Shown here: positions 1 through 6,947 of the stretch, one piece after another
Numbering within the stretch: the stretch's first letter is position 1
Layout: the number at the start of each line of letters is the position of its first letter
Assembly (NCBI GenBank): GCA_002308435.1
Contig: DBUY01000033.1
Span: 1-10,504 of the forward strand
Length of the DNA stretch: 10,504 nt
Source: Proteobacteria bacterium UBA1278
GTDB lineage: Bacteria; Pseudomonadota; Gammaproteobacteria; Comchoanobacterales; Comchoanobacteraceae
Direction: 5' to 3'
Made by a program: the position numbers and the translations under genes
Notes under the pieces: generated by a model
The model's input: only the letters and a program-made list of their open reading frames with translations
What the model was told of the DNA's origin: nothing
Databases searched by the model: none

Positions 1-24
1 AGGGTTCGAATCCCTGTCTCTCCG
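1..24 (+). tRNA. tRNA-Ser, 3' end only (partial at window edge)
   Basis: The window opens inside a tRNA gene. Visible are most of the T arm (loop TTCGAAT at 5-11, 3' stem strand CCCTG at 12-16), the 3' acceptor strand TCTCTCC (17-23) and a G discriminator at 24. The matching 5' acceptor strand would be GGAGAGA, as in E. coli tRNA-Ser(CGA), and G73 is typical of serine tRNAs. The anticodon and long variable arm lie outside the window, so the isoacceptor is unknown. The bases after G24 are ATG, so CCA is not encoded and must be added after transcription. The next gene's start codon follows after 21 nt, so the two are probably co-transcribed. Confidence 0.85.
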
Positions 25-35
25 ATGTTTAAAAT

Positions 36-39
36 GGAG
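36..39 (+). promoter_or_regulatory. Ribosome binding site that sets the response-regulator start
   Basis: GGAG lies 6 nt before the ATG at 46. The earlier in-frame ATG at 25 abuts the last base of tRNA-Ser and would have only tRNA acceptor-stem sequence as a leader. The ATG at 34 has no purine-rich sequence at the right distance. This site therefore favours 46 as the start. Confidence 0.6.
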
Positions 40-45
40 CACTTC

Positions 46-723
46 ATGAAAGCACATCTTGGCAAAAAAGTGACGGTCATTGTTGTTGATGACCATGAAA
101 TTGTGCGGTCAGGTATCGTCAGCCTGCTTGGTGGTATTGACACCGTAAAAGTAGTTGCAGAGGCCTCGTCGGGAGAGTCTGCTGTAAAACTCGCCCAGGA
201 ATTCAACCCAGATGTTGTCTTAATGGACGTCAGGATGCCCGGTATTGGCGGATTGCAGGCGACTATTAATATTGTTCGTTTTTGTCCACACACCAAAGTC
301 ATCGCATTGACTGTTTGTAATGACGATTTATTCCCCACAAAGTTACTCCAAGCTGGTGCTCATGGATATCTCACGAAAAATACGAGTAAGGACGAGATTG
401 AAATGGCCATTGCGAATGTCATACAGAATAAACGCTACATAAGCCCCGAGATTGCCAGTAAGATCGCGCTACGTCACTTATCTGATGAGGGTGGAGTACC
501 CTTTGATGCACTATCCGAGCGTGAGCTGCAGGTAACTATGATGATCACAAAGGGTCACAAGGTTCAGGAGATTTCTGACGTGCTCTTTTTGAGTCCGAAA
601 ACGGTCAACAGCTATCGCTACCGGATTTTTGACAAACTGAGCGTGAGTAATGACGTTGAGTTGACGCGGCTTGCAATCAAGCATGGTTTGGTCGAAGATA
701 TGGAAATTAAGGGTGGTGAATAG
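46..723 (+). CDS. uvrY: LuxR/FixJ-type response regulator of the GacA/UvrY/LetA family
   Basis: This is a 225-residue cytoplasmic response regulator, the output partner of a BarA/GacS/LetS-type sensor kinase. In this family the phosphorylated regulator activates small RNAs that titrate CsrA/RsmA. An N-terminal receiver domain (about 9-125) has the acidic pair D15-D16, phospho-acceptor D61 in a VLMDVRMPG stretch, T89 and K111. A C-terminal LuxR helix-turn-helix (about 158-218) carries the LSERELQV and LSPKTVNSYRYRIFDKL motifs, close to UvrY/LetA. The start at 46 has a GGAG ribosome site; an ATG at 25 is possible but would add seven residues not expected before the first beta strand. Pairing with uvrC downstream is the classic gammaproteobacterial arrangement and supports the assignment. 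No separate promoter is visible upstream, so transcription probably reads through from tRNA-Ser. The cognate kinase is not in the window. Confidence 0.92.
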   Translation: MKAHLGKKVTVIVVDDHEIVRSGIVSLLGGIDTVKVVAEASSGESAVKLAQEFNPDVVLMDVRMPGIGGLQATINIVRFCPHTKVIALTVCNDDLFPTKLLQAGAHGYLTKNTSKDEIEMAIANVIQNKRYISPEIASKIALRHLSDEGGVPFDALSERELQVTMMITKGHKVQEISDVLFLSPKTVNSYRYRIFDKLSVSNDVELTRLAIKHGLVEDMEIKGGE

Positions 724-919
724 TAACTTGTCTTCACAGCGCTTGTCATTTTAGACGTATTAATCAATCAATCTGGCACTGAGCATTCTGGCGTAAACAT
801 TCTCCCCGATCTATTTCACTGTAAATTTCACTCATTTCTCAATCGATCTATATTATTCTGATATCCCATCAACCCTCAGATATATGCTATAATTTAGATA
901 GACTTATATCTCTCTAATT
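724..919 (+). other. Intergenic region between the response regulator and uvrC
   Basis: This 196-bp AT-rich gap holds no open reading frame of note and no convincing hairpin with a T-tract. Its one clear element is an extended -10 promoter near its right end. In E. coli uvrY and uvrC are closely linked and co-transcribed, so a gap of this size with its own promoter suggests partial uncoupling here. Confidence 0.5.
885..893 (+). promoter_or_regulatory. Extended -10 promoter for uvrC
   Basis: TGCTATAAT is a perfect TATAAT box (888-893) with the TGn extension (885-887). No good -35 hexamer lies 16-18 bp upstream, which is tolerated by extended -10 promoters. Transcription would start around 900, leaving a leader of about 20 nt before the uvrC ATG at 920. 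Confidence 0.65.
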
Positions 920-2734
920 ATGGATCTGACAAAATACTCTATTGATGATGTTAAATCCTTGCCGAATACGCCGGGGATATATTTCTATCATGATCTGGAC
1001 GGGGTTGTCATCTATATTGGTAAGGCAAAACGGTTAAAAGCCCGCGTCAGCCAATATTTCCAAAACAAGCCACTAACGAGACGTCTGAGAAATCTTGTTT
1101 CGCAGATTGTTGTGATCAAGATCATGCTTACAGAGACTGAGTCAGATGCCTTGGTCCTCGAAAACCGCATGATTAAAAAGCACAAGCCAAAATACAACGT
1201 GCTTCTCAAGGACGACAAGACCTATCCTTATATTTGCTTATCAGCGCATCCATTTCCGCGCGTTGTGATCACTCGCCAACGAAAATCTAAGCAGGGTCAA
1301 TATTTTGGACCTTACACGAATGGCTATCATGTCAGGCGTATGGTTGAAATGTTGCAGAAGCTATTTCGCTTGCGGACATGTACTGATTCATATTTTGCAA
1401 ACCGTTCTCGCCCATGCTTGCTTGGTCAAATAGATCGCTGTAGTGCGCCTTGTGTCCGTCGTATCGATAAAGCTGATTATGCACGCACAGTCAAACAAGC
1501 TGTTGCATTACTGTCTGGTGACGCCCAATCCGTCATGACTGACTTCGTTGAGCATATGCATAAGCACTCTGATGCGGCTGAGTATGAAAAAGCAGCAGAA
1601 TATCGTGATCTTATTCGCTTAACTCAATCTTTCCTACAGGATAGTTTGCCAGCTGCGCGCAGTCAGAGTTTGGATGTTGTTTGTGGTGTATTGGCGGCAA
1701 ACGGTCTTATTATCCAAGTCACTTTGTATCGTAACTCAGCAGTAGAATCACGAAAAGATTATCATTTTCCTGAAGCTTTAGGCTTTATTGACGATTTAAT
1801 AACACAATTTATGTTGCAGTTTTATCAGCATCAACGTCACCATGGAGACCTTCCTGAGACAGTGCTTATTCGTGGTCATGAGCAGCTTGACGCAGAGGAT
1901 ATAACATCTGTTCTCGAACCATTGGGTGTAAAGATTCGCTGCAAATTAAAGCCAACGACAGCAGATGAGCGTCAGTATCTTACTGCAGCGCAAATTAATC
2001 TTGAGTGTGCAGTGACACGGTATGCAGAACAGGCCCGCTATTATAGCCCAGCTTTTCAGCAACTGGCCTCTGCATTCCAGGACAGTGATTGGCAATATAT
2101 TGACTGTGTGGATATTAGTCATTTGCAAGGGAAGCATACTACAGCGGCTTGTGTCCGCTTTTCAGTCAGTGGTGCTGAAAAGTCCAGTTTTAGAAGCTAT
2201 AATCTCGATACTGGAAATGACGACTATGCCTCGATGCGTGCCTTTATCCAAAAACGTTTCAAGGCAAAATCAAGTTCACTCGTTGCGCCTAATTGCTTAT
2301 TAATTGATGGTGGTCGAGGGCAGATATCAACGATATATCGAGAATTACAGACGATGGATTGTCCGGATTTTCATCTCTTGGCCATTTGTAAGGCTCCTGG
2401 TCGTCGCTCCGGCCAAGAGCGTTATTATGCGTTAACCTTGGAGCATGGAATTCAGCAATTACAATTTTCGGATGTTGTATTGCGAATGCTGGAAAATATT
2501 CGTGACCATGCGCACCGTTTTGCAATTACTAAGCAGAGACAGAAACATCGAAAGGCCTCATTATCAACAACGCTTGATCAGATTGATGGTCTTGGGCCAA
2601 AACGTATTAAAAATCTATTGCACTATTTTGGGGGTATGGCAGCGATTAAGAAAGCCACTATAAAACAATTACATCAGGTTCCTGGTATATCCTATGACAT
2701 GGCAAAACGCATATATGAGTTTCTACACGCATAG
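920..2734 (+). CDS. uvrC: UvrABC excinuclease subunit C
   Basis: UvrC is the dual-incision nuclease of nucleotide excision repair. It is recruited by UvrB at a lesion and cuts 3' with its GIY-YIG domain and 5' with its RNase H-like domain. The 604-residue product is full length (E. coli 610). The GIY-YIG domain (about 15-95) shows PGIY at 18-21, YIG at 32-34, R42 and E81. Four cysteines, C154, C166, C174 and C178, match the 4Fe-4S ligands known in E. coli UvrC. A UVR domain for UvrB contact lies near 205-238 (EYEKAAEYRD). The endonuclease domain keeps D398 (DISH), D463 (LIDGGRGQ) and H532 (HAHRFA), and helix-hairpin-helix motifs occupy about 553-603. No Shine-Dalgarno sequence precedes the ATG at 920, but the start fits the family and the promoter at 885-893. 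It converges with the reductase gene downstream. Confidence 0.97.
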   Translation: MDLTKYSIDDVKSLPNTPGIYFYHDLDGVVIYIGKAKRLKARVSQYFQNKPLTRRLRNLVSQIVVIKIMLTETESDALVLENRMIKKHKPKYNVLLKDDKTYPYICLSAHPFPRVVITRQRKSKQGQYFGPYTNGYHVRRMVEMLQKLFRLRTCTDSYFANRSRPCLLGQIDRCSAPCVRRIDKADYARTVKQAVALLSGDAQSVMTDFVEHMHKHSDAAEYEKAAEYRDLIRLTQSFLQDSLPAARSQSLDVVCGVLAANGLIIQVTLYRNSAVESRKDYHFPEALGFIDDLITQFMLQFYQHQRHHGDLPETVLIRGHEQLDAEDITSVLEPLGVKIRCKLKPTTADERQYLTAAQINLECAVTRYAEQARYYSPAFQQLASAFQDSDWQYIDCVDISHLQGKHTTAACVRFSVSGAEKSSFRSYNLDTGNDDYASMRAFIQKRFKAKSSSLVAPNCLLIDGGRGQISTIYRELQTMDCPDFHLLAICKAPGRRSGQERYYALTLEHGIQQLQFSDVVLRMLENIRDHAHRFAITKQRQKHRKASLSTTLDQIDGLGPKRIKNLLHYFGGMAAIKKATIKQLHQVPGISYDMAKRIYEFLHA

Positions 2735-2792
2735 CGTTGTATGATGCTTCAGTTGTAATAGGGTGCTATTGATTACTCAATGATGTTGTAAC

Positions 2793-3722
2793 TCAGAAGA
2801 CTTCGGGGCTGACTGGTATAATCTGGTATGGATTGATGTGTTGATGACTAAAATAATAATGACGTTTGATGTGCCAATCACGAGTCGTTTCCTGAATAGC
2901 AGGTATTTTTCGGCAGCGGTTCAGATACGCAAATAAACCGGGATAATCAATAATGCGCTTGATGGTGCATTTAAAATGTGTGTGGTAGACCGTATCGAAT
3001 CTCAGTAGGGTGGGTAAGAGTCGAATATCTGCCTCGGTCAAGTCGTGACCACATAAAAAGTCTTGTCTTTGGAGAATCGCATCGCATTGTTGCAACTGAC
3101 TATAAAGTCTTGCGATGGCTTGCTCGTAAGCTGTTTGGCTCGTCGCAAATCCAGTTGCGTAAACGCCATTATTGATATTCGAATAGATAGACTGGTTCCA
3201 CTGATCAATACTTTTTACGTGTTTCTTGGGGTAATAATCGTGCTCGTTTCCTGTCAGTTTATTAAACTGTGTGTTAAAGATACGAATGATTTCAGATGAC
3301 TCGTTGTTGACAATAGTCTTGGTTTTCTTATCCCATAAAATTGGTACCGTCACTCGTGTCGTGACATTTTGTTCTGATTGTTGATAGAGTTGATATAAAT
3401 AATCATATTGATAGAGCTGATCGCCCGTGGTGCCTGGATGTTGGGTTGAAAAGGTCCAGCCTTTATTCAACATGTCAGGGCAAACGACACTGATGCTGAT
3501 ATGATCATTGAGCGACTTGAGTGCTCGCATGATAAGTGTTCTGTGAGCCCATGGACAGGCATAGCTTACATAGAGGTGGTAACGTTGACTCTCGGGTTGA
3601 TAGATTTTGTGGTTGTCGCATATCGTCTCATGGAATGTGGTTGGTTTGCGAATGAATCCACCATGTTCGTCTATTGGAAACTCAGGGTTCTCTTGCCATT
3701 GTCCGTTGACCAATGCGCCCAT
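2793..3722 (-). CDS. yqjG: Glutathionyl-hydroquinone reductase (YqjG/PcpF-like, Xi-class GST)
   Basis: This enzyme reduces S-glutathionyl-hydroquinones to free hydroquinones with glutathione in the cytosol, salvaging quinones that have reacted with GSH. The 309-residue product parallels E. coli YqjG (328 aa) throughout: an MGxLxxGxW start, RYHLYVSYACPWAHRTLIMR with catalytic C56, NxGWTF, VTVPILWDKK, NNESSEIIR, NNGVYATGFATSQ, LTEADIRL, and a YFSHQHINP tail. It ends somewhat earlier than the E. coli protein. The ATG overlaps the nhaA stop codon as TGATG, and GAGGA 7 nt upstream supplies a ribosome site inside the end of nhaA, so translation is probably coupled to nhaA. The reading frame stays open 71 codons upstream within nhaA, but that extension is not part of the family. 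Linkage to a Na+/H+ antiporter is not an arrangement I recognise. Confidence 0.93.
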   Translation of the reverse strand: MGALVNGQWQENPEFPIDEHGGFIRKPTTFHETICDNHKIYQPESQRYHLYVSYACPWAHRTLIMRALKSLNDHISISVVCPDMLNKGWTFSTQHPGTTGDQLYQYDYLYQLYQQSEQNVTTRVTVPILWDKKTKTIVNNESSEIIRIFNTQFNKLTGNEHDYYPKKHVKSIDQWNQSIYSNINNGVYATGFATSQTAYEQAIARLYSQLQQCDAILQRQDFLCGHDLTEADIRLLPTLLRFDTVYHTHFKCTIKRIIDYPGLFAYLNRCRKIPAIQETTRDWHIKRHYYFSHQHINPYQIIPVSPEVF

Positions 3723-4918
3723 CAGCTCGTCCTCATACGATGTCTCATCACTTTGGTGTGTGACTTGAGGTAATAGATACCAAGTGAGCCGGAGATCAGT
3801 GATCCCAGTAATACACTTTTTTTCACAACTGCCATGTACGCTAAGTGTGTTTTGTAGTAAGCCAGTTTTCCAATAAATAAACTCATGGTGAAGCCGATAC
3901 CGCAGAGGAAACCAACCCCGGTGATATGCTGCCAATTTGTTTTATCGGGTAAACGGCATAGTTTTAGTAGATAGCTGATGTAGCAGAAGGACAGGATACC
4001 AAGCGGTTTCCCAATCACTAGTCCTGTCATGATGCCCACACCGATTGAGTGAAGAATTGGGTATCCAGACATAATCTGAGTGCCGGCATTAAAAAAAGCA
4101 AAAATTGGTAGAATGATGAAATTAACCCCGGGGCTCAATTTGTGTGCTAGGGCGTACACGTTGTTGTCCATATCGTATGTTTTACGGCCTTTAGGCCCAT
4201 TTGTTAACGGTATTGCTATGCCAGTCACTACGCCGGCAAGTGTGGTATGAATACCCGTAATAAAAAGTGCACACCAAAGAATACAACCAAAGAGAATATA
4301 GCTATTGATATGAGTGACGCGACGGTGGTTGAGTAGAGCGATGAGGCCGCACACAACGATGGTCATCAGCATTCCAATCATATTGATTTTGTTGCTGTAG
4401 AAAAGTGCGATGATGAGTATAGCACCGATGTCATCAAAAATTGCTAAGGCAAGTAAGAATGACTTCAGGCCGGGTGGTACATGCTTTTTGACGAGTGAAA
4501 GTGCTCCTATAGCGAATGCGATATCAGTCGCTGTTGGTATAGCCCAGCCTTTGAGCTCTGCTGCTGTTCTGTTGAATATAAAAAAGCAAAGTGCTGGGAC
4601 GAGCATGCCTCCGATTGCGCCATAGAGTGGCATTGCCGCCACACGCCCGTTTTTTAGAGCGCCATTGACGAGATTATATTTAAGTTCTAACCCAATATGA
4701 AAGAAAAAAAGACACATGAGGACTTCATTAACCCAGAACCGAGCGCCAATAGTGTGGTGAAATAATTCGATCCCACTGCTGTGGTGCACAATTGCTTGAT
4801 AAGTCTCTGCGGTATAGGGAAGGTTTGCGCAGATGAGTGCAATTACAGCGCCCAAGAGAAGAATGAAACCAGCATATTGCTCGTTGTTGATGGTATGTCG
4901 AAAAGTTGCAGGCATCAT
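3722..4918 (-). CDS. nhaA: Na+/H+ antiporter NhaA
   Basis: NhaA is an inner-membrane antiporter that exports Na+ (or Li+) in exchange for two protons and supports salt and pH homeostasis. The 398-residue product aligns with E. coli NhaA across its length. The transport residues are present: D132 in ATDIAFAIGAL, D162-D163 in AIFDDIGAI and K304 in GKPLG (E. coli D133, D163, D164, K300). Several residues linked to pH sensing differ: E. coli R81, E82 and E252 correspond to Y81, N82 and A258, D65 is E65, and H74 replaces a leucine; E78 and the H253 equivalent (H259) remain. The start is either of two adjacent ATG codons (4918 or 4915), without a strong ribosome site. It is the first gene of a coupled pair with the reductase and is divergent from the CPA1 antiporter. 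Confidence 0.95.
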   Translation of the reverse strand: MMPATFRHTINNEQYAGFILLLGAVIALICANLPYTAETYQAIVHHSSGIELFHHTIGARFWVNEVLMCLFFFHIGLELKYNLVNGALKNGRVAAMPLYGAIGGMLVPALCFFIFNRTAAELKGWAIPTATDIAFAIGALSLVKKHVPPGLKSFLLALAIFDDIGAILIIALFYSNKINMIGMLMTIVVCGLIALLNHRRVTHINSYILFGCILWCALFITGIHTTLAGVVTGIAIPLTNGPKGRKTYDMDNNVYALAHKLSPGVNFIILPIFAFFNAGTQIMSGYPILHSIGVGIMTGLVIGKPLGILSFCYISYLLKLCRLPDKTNWQHITGVGFLCGIGFTMSLFIGKLAYYKTHLAYMAVVKKSVLLGSLISGSLGIYYLKSHTKVMRHRMRTS

Positions 4919-4940
4919 TGTGGATTTATGGCCGTATCGT

Positions 4941-4962
4941 AATGATGCATCAATGCATGATT
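4941..4962. repeat. 22-bp imperfect inverted repeat in the divergent antiporter region
   Basis: Two 10-nt arms (4941-4950 and 4953-4962) separated by CA pair at 9 of 10 positions; the single mismatch is G4944 against G4959. It sits between nhaA, which starts 23 bp to its left, and the CPA1 antiporter gene, which starts about 70 bp to its right. It could be an operator for a dimeric regulator; nhaA in E. coli is controlled by the LysR-type NhaR. No regulator gene is present here, and I could not assign promoters in this gap with confidence (TATAAG at 4990-4995 lacks a well-spaced -35). Confidence 0.4.
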
Positions 4963-5032
4963 CTTGTCCAGCGTTATAGACCCAGTTCTTATAAGATGCT
5001 ACGCTGAACTGTTGTTAATCGGGTCTTAATTG

Positions 5033-6322
5033 ATGAATGTTGTTTTATTAACTTATCTAGTACTTGCTATAACTTCTGCGCTCGCATTCTTGAGTTATTG
5101 TATTCCACGTATGCAGTCAAATGTGTTTATATTGACTTGTTCCTGGATATTGTTTGCTTGCTTCTATGCTGTGACGACACTACTGGATCAACAAGCTCAG
5201 ATGCAGGAATTGATTCGTGTTATCCGCCAGGTGGATTTTTTTGCCTTAGTGGTTGATGGGATGCTGTGTTACCTGTTGTTTGCAGGGTGTCTCCATGTGG
5301 ATATTGAAAGCTTTTTTGAAAAAATGAAAATCATACTAACCCTAGCAATCGGGACAACACTGTGTAGCTTTTTTATCACCGCGCTATCTATTTACGGTTT
5401 ATTTCAGTTGCTTGGGATAAATTATCCAATAGTAACCTGCTTTCTATATGCTGCTATCATTGCGCCCACTGATCCGGTCGCGGTGCTTGCACTACTCAAG
5501 AACCTCAGTCTGTCGAAACAGCTCTATGCTAAAGTCGCGTCTGAGTCTTTACTGAATGACGGTGTCGGCGTGGTCTTATTTGTGAGTGTTTTGAAATTCC
5601 GAGATGTGACATCAATTGATATGACAATGCTGGTGGATATGATCGGGTTTTTCTTGTATGAGGGATTAGGTGGGCTGATTGTTGGTATTTTACTCGCAAG
5701 CGTCATGCTTTATTTCACGTTGAATGAATCTGATCGAGATGATACAGCGCGTGTGAACAATCGAGACATATTTCTGCTATTGGCATTACTGAATATTTCA
5801 TATTTGATGTCGCGCATGCTTCATGTGTCGCCACCACTGGTTGCTGTTGGGGCAGGCTTGTACACCAGTTATGTGTTACAGCATATCCCATCAACTAAGC
5901 GCGCGGTGATATTTGTCTTCTGGGATACCATTGACGAGATTCTCAACTATGTTTTATTTTTCATCGTCGGTTTTCAAGTCGTGTTTGTTGATGTATCGCC
6001 GGTGTATCTGATCGCAATGCTGCTTGCTGTTTTTGTGAATTTCCTGGTACGAATTGTATCTGTGACGATGCCATTACTCGCTATACGGGTTGGCTACCAA
6101 CAAAATACCATTCTGTATAAAATTCTGGTCGTTGGCGGGCTCAAGGGTGGTCTATCTCTCGCGCTGGCTTTGTCAGTGCCTCGAGATTTCCCTGGCTTTG
6201 ATTTGTTGTTTGATATGACCTATGCCGTTGTTGCATTTACCGTCATCGTGCAAGGCCTGTCTATAGAGCGCTATCTGAAGATTCTGCAGTCACGGCGCGT
6301 TGAGTCACAGGTGGTGATCTGA
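5033..6322 (+). CDS. CPA1-family (NhaP/NHE-type) Na+/H+ antiporter
   Basis: This is a 429-residue polytopic inner-membrane protein of the cation:proton antiporter-1 family, which exchanges Na+ or K+ for H+. Diagnostic motifs are APTDPVAVLALL (145-155), ESLLNDGVGVVLF (171-183) with the N175-D176 pair typical of electroneutral CPA1 members, FWDTIDEILNYVLFFIVGFQV (297-317), and GGLKGGLSLALALS (368-381). About 12 hydrophobic segments are visible. There is no long cytoplasmic C-terminal tail or TrkA domain, so this is a short NhaP type. ATG at 5033 is preferred over the TTG directly before it; the ribosome site is weak. Divergence from nhaA suggests joint or reciprocal control. Cation preference cannot be read from the sequence. 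Confidence 0.93.
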   Translation: MNVVLLTYLVLAITSALAFLSYCIPRMQSNVFILTCSWILFACFYAVTTLLDQQAQMQELIRVIRQVDFFALVVDGMLCYLLFAGCLHVDIESFFEKMKIILTLAIGTTLCSFFITALSIYGLFQLLGINYPIVTCFLYAAIIAPTDPVAVLALLKNLSLSKQLYAKVASESLLNDGVGVVLFVSVLKFRDVTSIDMTMLVDMIGFFLYEGLGGLIVGILLASVMLYFTLNESDRDDTARVNNRDIFLLLALLNISYLMSRMLHVSPPLVAVGAGLYTSYVLQHIPSTKRAVIFVFWDTIDEILNYVLFFIVGFQVVFVDVSPVYLIAMLLAVFVNFLVRIVSVTMPLLAIRVGYQQNTILYKILVVGGLKGGLSLALALSVPRDFPGFDLLFDMTYAVVAFTVIVQGLSIERYLKILQSRRVESQVVI

Positions 6323-6325
6323 GTA

Positions 6326-6339
6326 GCTAACCGGTTAGC
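6326..6339. repeat. Perfect 14-bp palindrome between convergent stop codons
   Basis: GCTAACCGGTTAGC reads identically on both strands. It begins 4 nt after the antiporter stop and contains the last codons and TAG of the lipoprotein gene on the other strand. As RNA it could form a 5-bp stem with a CCGG loop, but no T-tract follows on either strand, so a terminator role is weak. It may be coincidental. Confidence 0.35.
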
Positions 6340-6947
6340 CATTGATTCTGCCATGCTAAAACATCTTGGCATTTCCTTAGCTCTTTTGTCATGGTATCAC
6401 TCAATACTGCAAATCGCTTTGCTGTCTTAATGGGAGCAGACTTTTGTCCATGCGTATATCGTCTGTAGCCTGTTGGGCCCTCATGATAGATAATATATAG
6501 ACTTGCTTCATATTCACTATTTTTATTAATGTAACGGCTTCGGGTTTGATAATACCATTTGATGAATTCCAAATTATCATAATAGCTCAGTCGATACATT
6601 GTACGGCCATGGTATTTTGAAAAATCATGCCAGGTTGCATTGGTACTTTGTGCATAACCACGTGATGATGACTGATAACTTTTCGCGATATAAGGTTCCC
6701 AATACCATGATTCAACTGGGCGTGCATAAGCGTGATGACCCGACTCAACGTATATTGTTGCAAGAAGTCGTGCTTGAGTCCGTGGCACTTCACTCACTGC
6801 CAGTGTTGATTGAAGAATGTAAGGGTTATTGCTCAGAAATGTGCAAGCATCATGCGGTTGGGTATCGATGGAAGGTGCACATCCGGTTATTAGGCCAACA
6901 AGTAATAGTGCGATGCATGCCGATTTTAAGGGCGTCAGTTTTGTCAC
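6327..6947 (-). CDS. Small lipoprotein with lytic-transglycosylase (SLT)-like motifs
   Basis: This 206-residue protein has a lipoprotein signal peptide: a basic start, a hydrophobic core and lipobox ITGC ending at C23. Serine does not follow as +2 Asp, so outer-membrane sorting by the Lol system is likely. The rest resembles a compact SLT-fold peptidoglycan lyase: E68 in ATIYVESG as the probable catalytic acid, GYAQSTNATW (97-106) matching the GYxQ motif of family-1 lytic transglycosylases, and YIIYHEGPTGY (151-161) in place of the usual AYNxGPG. It would cleave the glycan strand to anhydro-muropeptides. The start is GTG, overlapping the upstream MFS stop as GTGA. Close homologues seem to occur as uncharacterised SLT proteins, but I do not recognise a named gene. 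Its stop codon is 4 bp from the convergent antiporter stop. Confidence 0.8.
   Translation of the reverse strand: MTKLTPLKSACIALLLVGLITGCAPSIDTQPHDACTFLSNNPYILQSTLAVSEVPRTQARLLATIYVESGHHAYARPVESWYWEPYIAKSYQSSSRGYAQSTNATWHDFSKYHGRTMYRLSYYDNLEFIKWYYQTRSRYINKNSEYEASLYIIYHEGPTGYRRYTHGQKSAPIKTAKRFAVLSDTMTKELRKCQDVLAWQNQWLTG

Noticed and set aside
2735..2792. Possible bidirectional terminator between uvrC and the reductase gene
   Set aside because: The only hairpin seen, AATAG/CTATT around a GGTG loop at 2757-2770, is short and AT-rich with no T-tract on either side.
3723..3935. 71-codon upstream extension of the reductase reading frame
   Set aside because: It lies wholly inside nhaA in another frame and does not resemble the family; the ATG at 3722 with GAGGA gives the standard MGxLxxGxW start.
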